A stretch of 64,000 nucleotides of DNA from Lachnoclostridium sp. (lineage in GTDB: Bacteria; Bacillota; Clostridia; Lachnospirales; Lachnospiraceae). The stretch is taken from positions 91,743-155,742 of the forward strand of contig JAMPEY010000004.1 in the NCBI GenBank assembly GCA_023664665.1. The letters are read 5' to 3'. The notes below the pieces were generated by a model. It worked only from the letters and a program-made list of their open reading frames with translations, was not told the DNA's origin and ran no database searches. The translations under genes were made by a program, and so were the position numbers. Positions 1 through 9,691 of this stretch are shown piece by piece (position 1 is the first letter of the stretch; the number at the start of each line of letters is the position of its first letter).

Positions 1-876
1 TTCCATGCATATTGGTACGAACAACGGAACATCTTTGTCTGTCACATCATGAAACAATAAATGAATCTGCGGAACGGCTCTAAGTCCTTCAACCAGATAT
101 TTCGCATTGGTCTGCCGGATTATCTTCATCCTTTCATAGTCCGTATTATAAATACACTCTCTGCTTTCATTATCTATTTCAAAACCGGCATACTGTGTTT
201 CTATTATTTGCTCTGCCTCATGAAAAAACTGTCGATATGTTTTTTCTGTGTTGCATTTTTCTGTAAAATATTGCTTTTTCTCTGCAATAGCCTTGGTCTT
301 CACTGCCAAATACCTGTCCCGAATATCTTGCTCATCAGTGACTATATCGGCTCCTTCCCGCATCCATCCTTCTCTCTTGATTACAATGGCCCCCCCGTTG
401 GTTGCCATCCATTTACGATAACTGGCAAATACATAATTCGATTTCCTGCTATAAGGATTGGGCTGCAGAAGCGAATGGGTTGCATCTTCTATGATTACTT
501 TCTTTTTATCTTTCAGTCTATCTATAATATCAAAAACATCTTCCTGATGAAATCCAAAATACTGCATAATAAGAAGTGCATCAAAATGTTGCTCCCAATC
601 AATACAATATCGGATTCCCCCTCCTTTTGCAGGAACTATGTCATAAAAGCGAATCTGCAATCCGCGCTTGACAAACGGGTGTATCATGGTGTGACAGCAA
701 TAGGATGGCAGGAGTACCGTTTTAATTCCATATTCCATTATTGCATCTTGTACAATGGCATCTAAAGCTGTCCTGCCGAGAAGATAGTCATGTATACATT
801 CACCCTGAAACATTCCCTTTTTTGCTGTTATAGGTTCCTTCTCAACAAAATCACTTCCATACTCGCTTTTTCTCAT
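1..876 (-). CDS. DegT/DnrJ/EryC1-like PLP aminotransferase, 3' end cut by window edge
   Basis: The frame stays open for 292 codons from an ATG preceded by AAGGAA and runs off the left edge, so the C-terminus is missing. The protein reads like a sugar aminotransferase of the DegT family. An early 'LGRTAL' block is followed by 'LLPSYCCHT' where the cofactor pocket is expected, then 'IIEDATHSL' with the Asp that contacts the pyridine nitrogen, then 'SYRKWMATNGGA', whose Lys would form the Schiff base with PLP. Such enzymes make amino sugars for surface glycans. It is the last visible gene of the glycosylation island, 51 bases after the FkbH fusion gene and on the same strand, so it may supply an amino sugar for flagellin. 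The exact substrate cannot be read from sequence. Confidence 0.75.
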   Translation of the reverse strand, partial: MRKSEYGSDFVEKEPITAKKGMFQGECIHDYLLGRTALDAIVQDAIMEYGIKTVLLPSYCCHTMIHPFVKRGLQIRFYDIVPAKGGGIRYCIDWEQHFDALLIMQYFGFHQEDVFDIIDRLKDKKKVIIEDATHSLLQPNPYSRKSNYVFASYRKWMATNGGAIVIKREGWMREGADIVTDEQDIRDRYLAVKTKAIAEKKQYFTEKCNTEKTYRQFFHEAEQIIETQYAGFEIDNESRECIYNTDYERMKIIRQTNAKYLVEGLRAVPQIHLLFHDVTDKDVPLFVPICME

Positions 877-927
877 TCTTGATTCCTTTTTTGAATTGTA
901 ATTTCCGCCAATCCGGAATAATGCCTC

Positions 928-3900
928 TCACTTTCCAAACCATTCATTGATACAGGAACAGACCGCTCCTGCCAGCTGATAATAAACATCCCGGCTGAAA
1001 TGATTGATGCAGTCCTCATAATCCTCCTGAGAATGAATAAAGTCCGTCGCGGCAATCCATTTCATTCTTGGCTTATCCGCCGCAAATTCTTTCACCAGAG
1101 CATTGATTGCTTTATGTCTCTCTGCATGATTGGCAAATTCCGCATTCTCTCCTTCATATTCCGTTTCGCTTCCCAAAAGCAGCACAAATTTAGGCTCGCC
1201 CGGCGCATGGTAATACATATACTCCAAATTCCGCAGCAGATCCTCCCCGGAGGTCGTTCCCACAAATTCCCATTTTTTTGAAAACTCCCTGATAATTTCT
1301 TCCGTAAAGGGAAAGGCGTGGTTCACAATCGTACCGTCTATATATCCCGCCATATTTCTCTCATCCGTCAGATCGAAATTGACACTGCCAAAGCTGATAT
1401 ACTGCCCCGTTTTTTTGTTCCGGTACAATCCCGCATGACAGTCCGGCAAGAGACTGTAACAGATGATATGGTACTTATTTTGAAACAGCAGGGTCTCAAA
1501 ATCCCCGTGGGTTAGAAAGGGAACTTCCTTTAACATATCGGAAAGCTCTTCCTCCGAACAATGTGCGCTCTCCCAAAGATGCATGGAATGATTCTGACCC
1601 GTTGTAATAAATCCTTCCGCATTCACATAATTAAATTCCGTGGTTATCTTTCCTCCTGCCAGATAGGTCTCTATTGCGCTCATGTCACAGGGACCTTTCA
1701 GCAGGATTTTGACGCGGCTGTCCTTTGTATCCTTACCCTCTCCGCCATCTTCCCATTCCGCGTCCTCTGCCTCGGATATCCACGGCACACGGATATTTTC
1801 TTCCAACGCGCATGCAGTGGGCGGCACAACTTCCATCGCAGGAGAACCTAATCTGTCATAAATATACTGCTCCACCTTCATTCCCAGAATCCTGCAGGAA
1901 AACAGAAAATGCACAAGCCTTTGCTCCTGCCTGTTATAGCAGTAAAATCCCACAATACCGTAGTTTCCGTATCTGTCTTTTACTTTAACATATCCACTGT
2001 CCATCCAATCATTTGACACTAAGCGTATCAGTTCTTCCCGGCTGCTTCTTACTTTTGTAAAATTCAATTGATTGGTTCTTGCAACCAGTTCCTGAATTCT
2101 GTCAATTTCCTTTAAACAATCATGCCTTATATTTACCCTGATGTCACTTTGCATCAAAAATTCTTCTTTGGAATCAAACTGCCTTTGCACAGTCATCTTT
2201 TTCTCCAAGATTTTGTACTGCGCAAGCCTTTGGTGGGTTCGATCCGATGCCGGCATCCCCATAATGTAATTTGCCAGATAAGGAAGCACATCCGGTAAAG
2301 CCGTCATAATTCCCTCATTCATGTGCTTCGCTTCCTCCAGATTTCTGACATTATCATCTATAAAGAGGACATTTTCCGCCCTTAATCCCATATTTTGAAT
2401 TTTTTGCTTTATCTGCATCCCCTTATTTTCCCAATTAATATCATTAAAGACAAAATAAGAGGAAAGCTTAAGCTGTCTTAAAACATCATTTACCTGTGAA
2501 GAATCATTTTTGGAAGAAATGGAATTCAGGATTCCGCAATCCGCTGCCGCTTTTAACAGTTTCCTGTTTTCGGACGGAACCGTCACACTTTCTTCGCTCA
2601 AAGTCCCCTGCCAGAATGTATCATCCAAATCCCAGATAAGCAGCTTGATTTTATCAAAAGAAAAATCTTCATAGGGATTCTTCTTCGGCAGAACAACACA
2701 TCCCTTCCTACATAAGCCGATAATCATTTTCTGTTCTTCCTCAGAAAGCTTTCCATAAGTCTGAGGATTAATAATCAACACATGAAAGATTGGCTGCCCA
2801 AAAGCCCCTGCCAGCTCCTCTACGCTACGAAAGACGGTTTCCGTTCCGTCCGCTATATCAGACAATGCATTGTTTAACTCCAATCCCACCATATGCGCTT
2901 TCGGATAACCTGAGCGCAATAGCTTAAAATCAGCGCAAAGACCGCATCCTATCTGCAGGATGTTAAACTCCTCTTCTTCCGCATAGGGAATCTGAGCCGC
3001 CAATATCCTATCCGGGTCGGCATATGCAAAAATATCAAAACCATATATCTTCTGAAATAACTCATGATGGTCTATCAGTATCTGATTAACTCCTTCTCTA
3101 TGAATAAAGCTCTGACTCCCTGCATGATAAATAAAACTGTTTCTGCAAAACAGCATCCGAAATCCTTTTTTTGCAATTTTCATACAGATATCATCGTCTT
3201 CAAAATATCCCGGCGTAAACTGTTCATCCATTCCGCCTACACTATCCCAAATCTGCCTTTTTATTAACATGGCAAACCCACACAGCCTGACCCTCTCCTC
3301 ATAAGGGTATCTTAATGGCAGATTCACTTTTGCCCCATATGTGAGATACTCCTCAGGATTATCAAACTCTATGTCCATCTGCTGATCATTTCCGGCGCAA
3401 TTAGAGCAGCTTCCCACAGCTCCTGTCGTATCGTCTCCATAAAGTCCCATTCGGAGCCAGAACAGGGCATTGGCAGTCAGCCTTGTGTCATTATTTAAAA
3501 GGAAAATATCTCCCTCTGCATACTCCGTTCCCATAACCGCCTCAGCGCCCTGATTGCAGGCACAGGAAAATCCTTTGTTTTCTATGTTTTTAATCAGTAT
3601 GATATCTGTCTGCTGTCCCAGCCACTCATCCACTCCGTCGCTTGAGGCATTATCTACTACTACTATTTGATAAGTATCTTTTTTAAGCGTACTGCGGATG
3701 CTTTCTATATTCTTTTGCATGAGATAACAGGAATTATAAGAAGCAATTACAATAACCACGGGTTTCACCGTGATATCAAAAGACTGCCTAAGCTGCTCCA
3801 TCTGTCCTTCAAGAAATTTCCTGTCTTCCTCCGCATCACAGTAATACAGGGCGTTTTCAAAGCATAAGTAAGCCTGATTGGGATTGGTTTCCAAGTAAAA

Positions 3901-4125
3901 ATTACCCAACATATAATACAGCTCATAATTAGCGGAATTACAGAAAAGTCCCCTGCCAATCGCATCAAACATTCCTTCCCTGTCCTGTTCGGCTTCATAC
4001 ACGCTGGCATCCAAAATGGCAAAGACATCATCCGGACAGCCCCTCTGATTCTTTTCTTCTTCCAGCAGCATTCTGGCTTGATCATAATCTTCCTTCTCAA
4101 TTTGCTCTCTAATGTTATCCCACAT
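928..4125 (-). CDS. Large fusion protein: TPR-like region, GT2 glycosyltransferase, methyltransferase-like domain, FkbH HAD domain, SGNH-like C-terminus
   Basis: This protein of about 1065 residues combines several modules. Residues 1-115 are helical and TPR-like. About 122-340 is a GT2 domain (VIVIASYN, LLNNDT as the DxD-like site, GYFEDDDICMK). About 385-480 resembles a Rossmann methyltransferase, with NILQIGCGLCADF as the SAM loop. About 495-790 is an FkbH-type HAD domain with WDLDDTFWQG as the Asp nucleophile motif, FIDDN, and the following 'RTNQLNFT' block typical of FkbH. The C-terminal 270 residues include 'VLLLGSE' and 'DCINHFSRDVYYQLA', which recall SGNH esterase or acyltransferase blocks. 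I chose ATG 4125, with GGAG 9 bases upstream, over an in-frame TTG at 4140. FkbH proteins usually load a glyceryl unit onto a carrier; no carrier protein gene is visible here. Role in flagellin glycan building is inferred from context. Confidence 0.75.
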   Translation of the reverse strand: MWDNIREQIEKEDYDQARMLLEEEKNQRGCPDDVFAILDASVYEAEQDREGMFDAIGRGLFCNSANYELYYMLGNFYLETNPNQAYLCFENALYYCDAEEDRKFLEGQMEQLRQSFDITVKPVVIVIASYNSCYLMQKNIESIRSTLKKDTYQIVVVDNASSDGVDEWLGQQTDIILIKNIENKGFSCACNQGAEAVMGTEYAEGDIFLLNNDTRLTANALFWLRMGLYGDDTTGAVGSCSNCAGNDQQMDIEFDNPEEYLTYGAKVNLPLRYPYEERVRLCGFAMLIKRQIWDSVGGMDEQFTPGYFEDDDICMKIAKKGFRMLFCRNSFIYHAGSQSFIHREGVNQILIDHHELFQKIYGFDIFAYADPDRILAAQIPYAEEEEFNILQIGCGLCADFKLLRSGYPKAHMVGLELNNALSDIADGTETVFRSVEELAGAFGQPIFHVLIINPQTYGKLSEEEQKMIIGLCRKGCVVLPKKNPYEDFSFDKIKLLIWDLDDTFWQGTLSEESVTVPSENRKLLKAAADCGILNSISSKNDSSQVNDVLRQLKLSSYFVFNDINWENKGMQIKQKIQNMGLRAENVLFIDDNVRNLEEAKHMNEGIMTALPDVLPYLANYIMGMPASDRTHQRLAQYKILEKKMTVQRQFDSKEEFLMQSDIRVNIRHDCLKEIDRIQELVARTNQLNFTKVRSSREELIRLVSNDWMDSGYVKVKDRYGNYGIVGFYCYNRQEQRLVHFLFSCRILGMKVEQYIYDRLGSPAMEVVPPTACALEENIRVPWISEAEDAEWEDGGEGKDTKDSRVKILLKGPCDMSAIETYLAGGKITTEFNYVNAEGFITTGQNHSMHLWESAHCSEEELSDMLKEVPFLTHGDFETLLFQNKYHIICYSLLPDCHAGLYRNKKTGQYISFGSVNFDLTDERNMAGYIDGTIVNHAFPFTEEIIREFSKKWEFVGTTSGEDLLRNLEYMYYHAPGEPKFVLLLGSETEYEGENAEFANHAERHKAINALVKEFAADKPRMKWIAATDFIHSQEDYEDCINHFSRDVYYQLAGAVCSCINEWFGK

Positions 4126-4149
4126 ACCATATTTCTCCAAATAAATCTT

Positions 4150-5106
4150 TTACCATACTTCCGAATACCCATCCGAAAATTCATAGTCCTCTTGGGCAAC
4201 CTCCAGCATCTGCCTTGCTGACAATTTTTCCTGCCACTTAATATTGTCAAAAAGGTCTTTATGGTCATCACTCACGGAATGCCCCTTTTCAAACGAAATA
4301 GCAAAGAAATCCTTTCCCAGCCACTCGAAATCCCTGTCAGAAATCGTGTCCGGGTCAAAGAATTCTCCTCCCAGCCGGAAAGAATGCCAATACCTTAAAC
4401 GGTATGCTCCAAAATGCTTCAGACAGACATAAGTTCCATAAGTTTCAAACTCACTGAAGCTATTGTCCTGAATCTTGTCTACATCGATGGCACGCAGAAT
4501 TTTTTCCCAGAAAGCTTTCCCCTGCAGTTCTTTGTTTGCTTCAATATCCTCTATCAACTGCTTCATAATGTCACAATTCATCAGCATATGCTCCGCAATA
4601 AAGGATTTTTCAATACATTTTTTCATACCGGGCAGTATTTTTGATAAAGTTGTAAAATATTCCTCGTGATACTCTATCTTTAAATCTAAGTAAGGTGTAC
4701 TGTTTTCCTCGCTAAACATGGAAAAATTCCGGCATGGTATGGTGTCCCCGTCCCAGACCAGATAATAAGCATCTTTACAAATATAAGCATATTTCATTTT
4801 CAAAAACTGCTGGTAATACCATCCGGTAATCCCTCTGGGCAATTCCTGCCCCTTAAGCACATCTTTTAAAATATCCTTTATCACTTCATGCACCACCGAA
4901 AAAGGAAGAATATCATCTTCCGACACAAAACCAACTTTATCACCCAGTCCCGATTCCTTTACCAGTTCTCCGACTTCCGCATTGCCGATAAACAACAGCC
5001 GCCTTACCGGAAGTTTTTCAGACAATCTGGGATAATGCCTTTGTAAGCGCAAATAATCCGATGGAGTCACCATAATCAATGCATCAAACACCTGTACCTC
5101 ACTCAT
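4150..5106 (-). CDS. DUF6492-type glycosyltransferase-like protein
   Basis: A 318-residue soluble protein with 'LVWDGDTIP' near residue 118, the metal- and nucleotide-sugar-binding DxD of GT-A transferases, and an N-terminal 'DALIMVTPSDYLRLQ' block typical of DUF6492 proteins. Its ATG follows AAGGAG at good spacing. It lies 33 bases after the upstream GT2-methyltransferase gene and 24 bases before the FkbH fusion, so the three are almost certainly co-transcribed. The donor sugar is unknown. The assignment rests on the DxD motif and overall pattern. Confidence 0.6.
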   Translation of the reverse strand: MSEVQVFDALIMVTPSDYLRLQRHYPRLSEKLPVRRLLFIGNAEVGELVKESGLGDKVGFVSEDDILPFSVVHEVIKDILKDVLKGQELPRGITGWYYQQFLKMKYAYICKDAYYLVWDGDTIPCRNFSMFSEENSTPYLDLKIEYHEEYFTTLSKILPGMKKCIEKSFIAEHMLMNCDIMKQLIEDIEANKELQGKAFWEKILRAIDVDKIQDNSFSEFETYGTYVCLKHFGAYRLRYWHSFRLGGEFFDPDTISDRDFEWLGKDFFAISFEKGHSVSDDHKDLFDNIKWQEKLSARQMLEVAQEDYEFSDGYSEVW

Positions 5107-5139
5107 GCTGCTATTCTCCTTAAACTTTCCTATTGCTTA

Positions 5140-6798
5140 TTATACTACTTTCCCGGCTTTTATTAAATATTGATAAACCTCAAAATTATCCTCTGCGGCA
5201 ACACCCGGAAGCTTTAACAATGCATCCAGCATCATCCTGTCTTCTTCACTCAAATCTCCTGAAGTTCTCCGTTTTGTAACTGCCTCAATCCCATACCCGC
5301 ATTCCTTAAACATTAAAACAATTTCATATAGCGTGAAAAAGCGCAAATGGGTTCTGTCAAGTATTCCGCTGTCTGCATAAGAGAACTTCCCCCTCAACAA
5401 TTCCAGAATGACAGAATAATGCAAAATATTAGGAATGCTTGCAAGTATAAAGCCGGATGGTTTTAAATATTTCTTTATGTACATAAGTACCTTTCGAGGG
5501 TCATAAAGATGCTCCAGCACATCCCCAAAAATAATATAATCAAAAGACCCCTCCGGATACCAAAGGGACATCTTCTCAATATTTCCCTGTTCAACAGAAG
5601 GCAGATAATTTTTCGCTATATGAACCACCCTATCGGATAATTCGATACCATAAACCTCTGCATTAGGATATCTGTTTTGTATATGCCCAAGCGTAGCTCC
5701 CATGCCGCATCCGATTTCCAAAACCTTAATGGGAGCATCTTCCTCTTCCTCAATATAAGCCGTCAACTCCCGCCGCTCATTAGAGTAATATTGACCGTCA
5801 AATCCCCATTTCTGCCTAAACTTAAGGGCATTTGATTCCATTAGACGATTATATCCCGAAACATCCTTAGAAAAGCTACGGCTTCCAAAATGAAAAATAA
5901 AAGCATTTCGACATAGTAAAAGTTGATATCCTGATTGCATTAACCGATAAGATAAATCAATATCCTCAAAATTGCCGGGACTAAACCTCTCGTCCAAATG
6001 CCCCACTGCATCCAAAGCTTCTCTCTTTATCAAAAAAGCAAATCCGATTAAACAAAGTTTTTTCTCATATGGATGCCTCATGGGAACATTATGCTTTCCG
6101 GCATAATTCATATACTCTTCCACAGATGCAAACTTTTCTGTAATGGTCTGATTATTCCCCGCGTAATTGGTGACACTTCCGGTTCCGCCTACGGATGCAT
6201 TCTCGTATAACCCCATTCTAAGCCAAAATATGGAATTAGATGCCACCACGGTATCATTATTCAAGAGAAAAATATCATTATCGGGAGACGCTATTTTGAT
6301 TCCCTGATTACAGCCTGCCGGAAACCCTGCGTTTTCCGTATTGCAAACCAACCGGATATCCTTTTGTTCTCTCAGATAATCGGCAACGCCATCCGTGGAC
6401 GCATTATCAATCACAATAATCTCTCCGTCTCTGCCGATTCCTCCATGTTCTCTCAGGCTGTCCAGACAAAGAGCCATTTCTTCTTTCGCATTATAAGATA
6501 AAATCACTACAGATACAGAGGGCACACCAAATCCTGACTCCGCCAATTGTTTTTCCGCCTGTTGTATCATGGCAAGATCTTCTGCATCATCGCAATAAAA
6601 TTCCGCATTCTCAAAACACAGATATGCCTGATAAGGATTACTGTCCAGATAATATTCTCCCAACATAAAATACAGTTCATAATTTGCATAATTATTCTGT
6701 AAACCTTTTTGAACCCATGACAACATTCCTTCCTCATCACCTTGGCTGCGGCATTTGTCCGCCTCCAAAATCATCTGCACATCCGTTGCCTTATTCAT
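5140..6798 (-). CDS. GT2 glycosyltransferase fused to class I SAM methyltransferase
   Basis: About 552 residues. The N-terminal 80 residues are TPR-like and share 'NPYQAYLCFENA' with the FkbH fusion gene downstream. Then comes a GT2 domain (VVILSYNAKEE, LLNNDT, GNFEDIDLSYRLMQ). The last 200 residues are a class I methyltransferase: VLEIGCGMGATLG for SAM, then FDYIIFGDVLEHL and a 'FILASIPN' strand. I chose ATG 6798 because GAGGG lies 8 bases upstream. A TTG at 6813 is in frame but overlaps the preceding stop. One chain could add a sugar and then methylate it, a plausible way to cap a flagellin glycan. The close match of the first two domains to the neighbouring gene suggests tandem duplication followed by domain gain. 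Confidence 0.75.
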   Translation of the reverse strand: MNKATDVQMILEADKCRSQGDEEGMLSWVQKGLQNNYANYELYFMLGEYYLDSNPYQAYLCFENAEFYCDDAEDLAMIQQAEKQLAESGFGVPSVSVVILSYNAKEEMALCLDSLREHGGIGRDGEIIVIDNASTDGVADYLREQKDIRLVCNTENAGFPAGCNQGIKIASPDNDIFLLNNDTVVASNSIFWLRMGLYENASVGGTGSVTNYAGNNQTITEKFASVEEYMNYAGKHNVPMRHPYEKKLCLIGFAFLIKREALDAVGHLDERFSPGNFEDIDLSYRLMQSGYQLLLCRNAFIFHFGSRSFSKDVSGYNRLMESNALKFRQKWGFDGQYYSNERRELTAYIEEEEDAPIKVLEIGCGMGATLGHIQNRYPNAEVYGIELSDRVVHIAKNYLPSVEQGNIEKMSLWYPEGSFDYIIFGDVLEHLYDPRKVLMYIKKYLKPSGFILASIPNILHYSVILELLRGKFSYADSGILDRTHLRFFTLYEIVLMFKECGYGIEAVTKRRTSGDLSEEDRMMLDALLKLPGVAAEDNFEVYQYLIKAGKVV

Positions 6799-6809
6799 GT
6801 CCATATCCC

Positions 6810-8360
6810 TCAACTTTTTGAAATATTTGCCTCCATGCAGTCATTAATCTTCTCTAGCATTGCCTCAACATATTGCACCATCTTAGTTTCTGTATTGGAT
6901 TCTGCTTTTTTACCTGCCAACTTTTTTAATTCCGCATAATATGCTTTGTCATTCATGCAAGCACTCACTCTACTCTCCATCGCCGAATAAGTCTCTACAA
7001 TAAACTCGTCGCCCGCATGGTAAGCAACATCACAATCAGGCAGTGTTACAACCGGAATACCGGCTACCAATGCCATTTGAGAACTGAATCCACCGCCCCC
7101 CCGCTTGGGATTCATATAAAAGTCCATCATTGAATAAATCCCCATTAAATCCGTGCAATATCCCAAATAAAAAATCCGGCTTTGATAGGATGCCTCAAAA
7201 AAGTAATCTTTCAGCCTTTCAACATCTCCGATAACCACAAAAACCGCTTCCTCATTGTCATCCAAAATGTGTTTCATAGTCTGAATAAACTCCAAATCAA
7301 TCTCTGTGTCCAAACGATTCCCTACTATTGCAATCAGGAACTTATCTTCTGGCATTTCGAACTCTGTTCGAATATAGGTATTTGGGCTTTTGTCTATCAA
7401 CACAGGCATTTTTTCTTCCATAAATATTTGAGTCTGTCCATTCCGGACAGTTACTCGCTCATATTCCTCCTCCATTTCTTCTAATCTGCCTAACCTTACC
7501 AATATCTGCGCCTCTGAAACCGGACAGGCAAGGGACACCTCCATAGCGGCAACCGTCGTGAATTCTCCTGCCAGATCCGCTACCGGATTTTCCATCCCTA
7601 CATTAAACACAAACAAAGGATTCCATGCATGGATTAATTCCAGCATCATATAGTATTCCTTGATATTAATTGCTGACATATTCACTTGATATCCGTGAAA
7701 AATTGCATCTTTATATTCCAAACGCATGGGCATTTTTTCAAATTCTTTCCTTGCGTTCTCCCTGCTTTCGTCTTGCCAATATCCGTCCGGAAGCCCGCCG
7801 TCACATGGGCACACAAATATCAGTAGTTCATAGTCCAACCTTTCCTGCAGGATATAAGCAAAATCCAACACCATCTTTGTTGGTGCGTGTAAAACAGACA
7901 AAAGCTGTCCTGTCATAATAATAATTTTTCTTTTGTTGCGCTTTTCTAGCGGTAAGAACCCATAATCTATGCTACCTAAAGTAATGTTATACTTATCTAC
8001 ATTCTTCTTATGCAGTAAGCGTTTTTTCTCATAACATGTTTTAATATTTACTATTACCTGCCACTCCATCATACTTCCCCAATACCAATTATAATCCATT
8101 TGGAGCATGCAATCAAGAATAGCATCCTTAAATTCAGGCGCCGTCAAATACTTTATAAGTATGGAATGCACATAAATAAAGGTTTGATTGTCTAACTGAG
8201 ACCTTAACATATCACATATGCTCTCTTGCTCATCTTGTGAAAAAGCGTGATATATTTTTTCCAATTCCCCAAATTGTGCTTCCCTCTCCTTCGCTTCCAT
8301 TTCCGAAAAGCGAACGCATAAGACTAATGCTTGTTGTAACCAATCTGCTGTACTATACAT
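6810..8360 (-). CDS. GT-B fold glycosyltransferase
   Basis: A 516-residue protein whose C-terminal half has GT-B features: 'FLIAIVGNRLD' starts the nucleotide-binding domain, 'IFYLGYCTDLMGIYSMMDFYMNPKRGGGG' lies near residue 410, and 'ALVAGIPVVTLPDCD' follows, as in retaining GT4- or GT41-like enzymes. The N-terminal half is helical and unassigned. It is the first gene of the minus-strand run 8360 to 1; the next gene starts 11 bases beyond its stop. It is divergent from the CgeB-type gene at 8516. Donor and acceptor are unknown; action on flagellin is inferred from the island. Confidence 0.65.
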   Translation of the reverse strand: MYSTADWLQQALVLCVRFSEMEAKEREAQFGELEKIYHAFSQDEQESICDMLRSQLDNQTFIYVHSILIKYLTAPEFKDAILDCMLQMDYNWYWGSMMEWQVIVNIKTCYEKKRLLHKKNVDKYNITLGSIDYGFLPLEKRNKRKIIIMTGQLLSVLHAPTKMVLDFAYILQERLDYELLIFVCPCDGGLPDGYWQDESRENARKEFEKMPMRLEYKDAIFHGYQVNMSAINIKEYYMMLELIHAWNPLFVFNVGMENPVADLAGEFTTVAAMEVSLACPVSEAQILVRLGRLEEMEEEYERVTVRNGQTQIFMEEKMPVLIDKSPNTYIRTEFEMPEDKFLIAIVGNRLDTEIDLEFIQTMKHILDDNEEAVFVVIGDVERLKDYFFEASYQSRIFYLGYCTDLMGIYSMMDFYMNPKRGGGGFSSQMALVAGIPVVTLPDCDVAYHAGDEFIVETYSAMESRVSACMNDKAYYAELKKLAGKKAESNTETKMVQYVEAMLEKINDCMEANISKS

Positions 8361-8418
8361 TTGCTGTTCTCCTCTACTTGCCTCTCAAATTCCTTATTAT
8401 TGAGTTTTCCGCCTTTAA

Positions 8419-8447
8419 TTTACAATGAGCAACTTCTTTCTGTTCAA
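8419..8447 (-). promoter_or_regulatory. Candidate sigma-A promoter for the 8360-to-1 glycosylation operon
   Basis: On the minus strand TTGAAC (8442-8447), a 17-base spacer and TGTAAA (8419-8424) lie about 60 bases upstream of the first gene. Both boxes match consensus in only four of six positions, so this is a weak call from sequence alone. Confidence 0.35.
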
Positions 8448-8515
8448 ACCTCATAGTTTATGGTAAAATCATAATGTTACTATTACTATTTTATTACTTC
8501 ACTCCGGAGGATGCA

Positions 8516-9691
8516 ATGACCATTTTATTTTACCGCTACGGCAACATCTGTGAACCTGATTTAATCACTGCTTTCCAAGACTTTGGCATTACTGTGGCAG
8601 AAGAAACCGCAGAAATGTCTAATAAAAATCTCCCCCCCGCAAAATGCGTGGAGCTTGTGAGTCATTCCTTGGACACCCTGCATCCGCTCTTTGTGTTCAG
8701 CATCAATTTTTTCCCTGCCGTTGCGGAAGTATGCCATCTTTACAAAGTTCTTTACCTATGCTGGACGGTTGATTCTCCCGTACCGGAGCTTTTTTCCAAA
8801 TCCATCCTACATGACACCAACCGCATTTTTCTTTTTGACAAGGCGCAATATGATGATTTTGCCCCTTTCAATCCTGACTGTATTTTTCATCTGCCTCTGG
8901 CATCCTGCACGGAACGCTTTGACAAAATCACCACATCCATTTCCGCCTCGGAGCGTGCCAAATACAACAATGATATCTCTTTTGTAGGTTCCTTGTATAC
9001 GGAGAAAAACCGCCTACGCCGCCTACCGGCTCTGCCGGATTATATCTCCGGCTATATAAATGGTATTGTAGAAGCTTCCCTAAAAATCTACGGCTACAAC
9101 TTTATGGAAGATATCCTTACCGATGATATTGTTAACAGTATCCACACTGCCGATTCTTCCTTCTTTTCCTTAGAAAACACGGTTGCTCCATCAGAGCGTT
9201 ATGTAACAGCACATGAATATATCGGCATTCAGGCTGCCGAAACGGAGCGCATCCGCACTTTAAATAAACTGGCAGAACACTTCCCGGTGGATCTCTATAC
9301 CAGAAGTGACCCTTCTCCTCTGAAGAATGTCCATGTCCATGGCGGTATCAAAACCTTAACAGAAATGCCCAAGGTGTTTCATTTGAGTAAAATCAACCTC
9401 AACATGACCATCCGCCCCATCCAGACCGGTCTGCCCTTACGCATCTTTGACATTCTCGGATGCGGCGGCTTCCTTATGACCAATTACCAGCCGGAGCTGA
9501 CGGAGCATTTTGAAATCGGTGTGGATTTGGAAGCCTATGCAAGCCTTGATGAGTTAGTGGATAAGTGTTCTTATTATCTGGCTCACGATTCAAAACGGCA
9601 GAAAATTGCAGAAACCGGATATCAAAAGGTAAAAGAATCACACACCTATCAGAAAAGACTGACGGAAATGCTGCGAATCGTCTCCGGTTAA
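8516..9691 (+). CDS. CgeB/DUF3880-type glycosyltransferase
   Basis: A 391-residue protein beginning MTILFYRYGN. I chose ATG 8516 because GGAGG lies 5 bases upstream; an earlier in-frame ATG has no such site. It has the DUF3880 pattern of spore-coat protein CgeB relatives: 'VFSINFFPAVAEVC', 'YLCWTVDSPVPEL', 'VGSLYTEKNRLR' and, near the C-terminus, 'ITLNMTIRPIQTGLPLR'-like residues followed by 'DILGCGGFLMTNYQ'. It resembles the protein at 12832-14025 over its length, so the two are paralogues on opposite strands. It is the only plus-strand gene of the island, and its stop codon overlaps the stop of the convergent maf gene. Confidence 0.7.
   Translation: MTILFYRYGNICEPDLITAFQDFGITVAEETAEMSNKNLPPAKCVELVSHSLDTLHPLFVFSINFFPAVAEVCHLYKVLYLCWTVDSPVPELFSKSILHDTNRIFLFDKAQYDDFAPFNPDCIFHLPLASCTERFDKITTSISASERAKYNNDISFVGSLYTEKNRLRRLPALPDYISGYINGIVEASLKIYGYNFMEDILTDDIVNSIHTADSSFFSLENTVAPSERYVTAHEYIGIQAAETERIRTLNKLAEHFPVDLYTRSDPSPLKNVHVHGGIKTLTEMPKVFHLSKINLNMTIRPIQTGLPLRIFDILGCGGFLMTNYQPELTEHFEIGVDLEAYASLDELVDKCSYYLAHDSKRQKIAETGYQKVKESHTYQKRLTEMLRIVSG

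Noticed and set aside
61-765. A plus-strand open frame of 234 codons at the left edge
   Set aside because: The opposite strand encodes a clear aminotransferase through the whole region, and the plus frame shows no family pattern or ribosome binding site.
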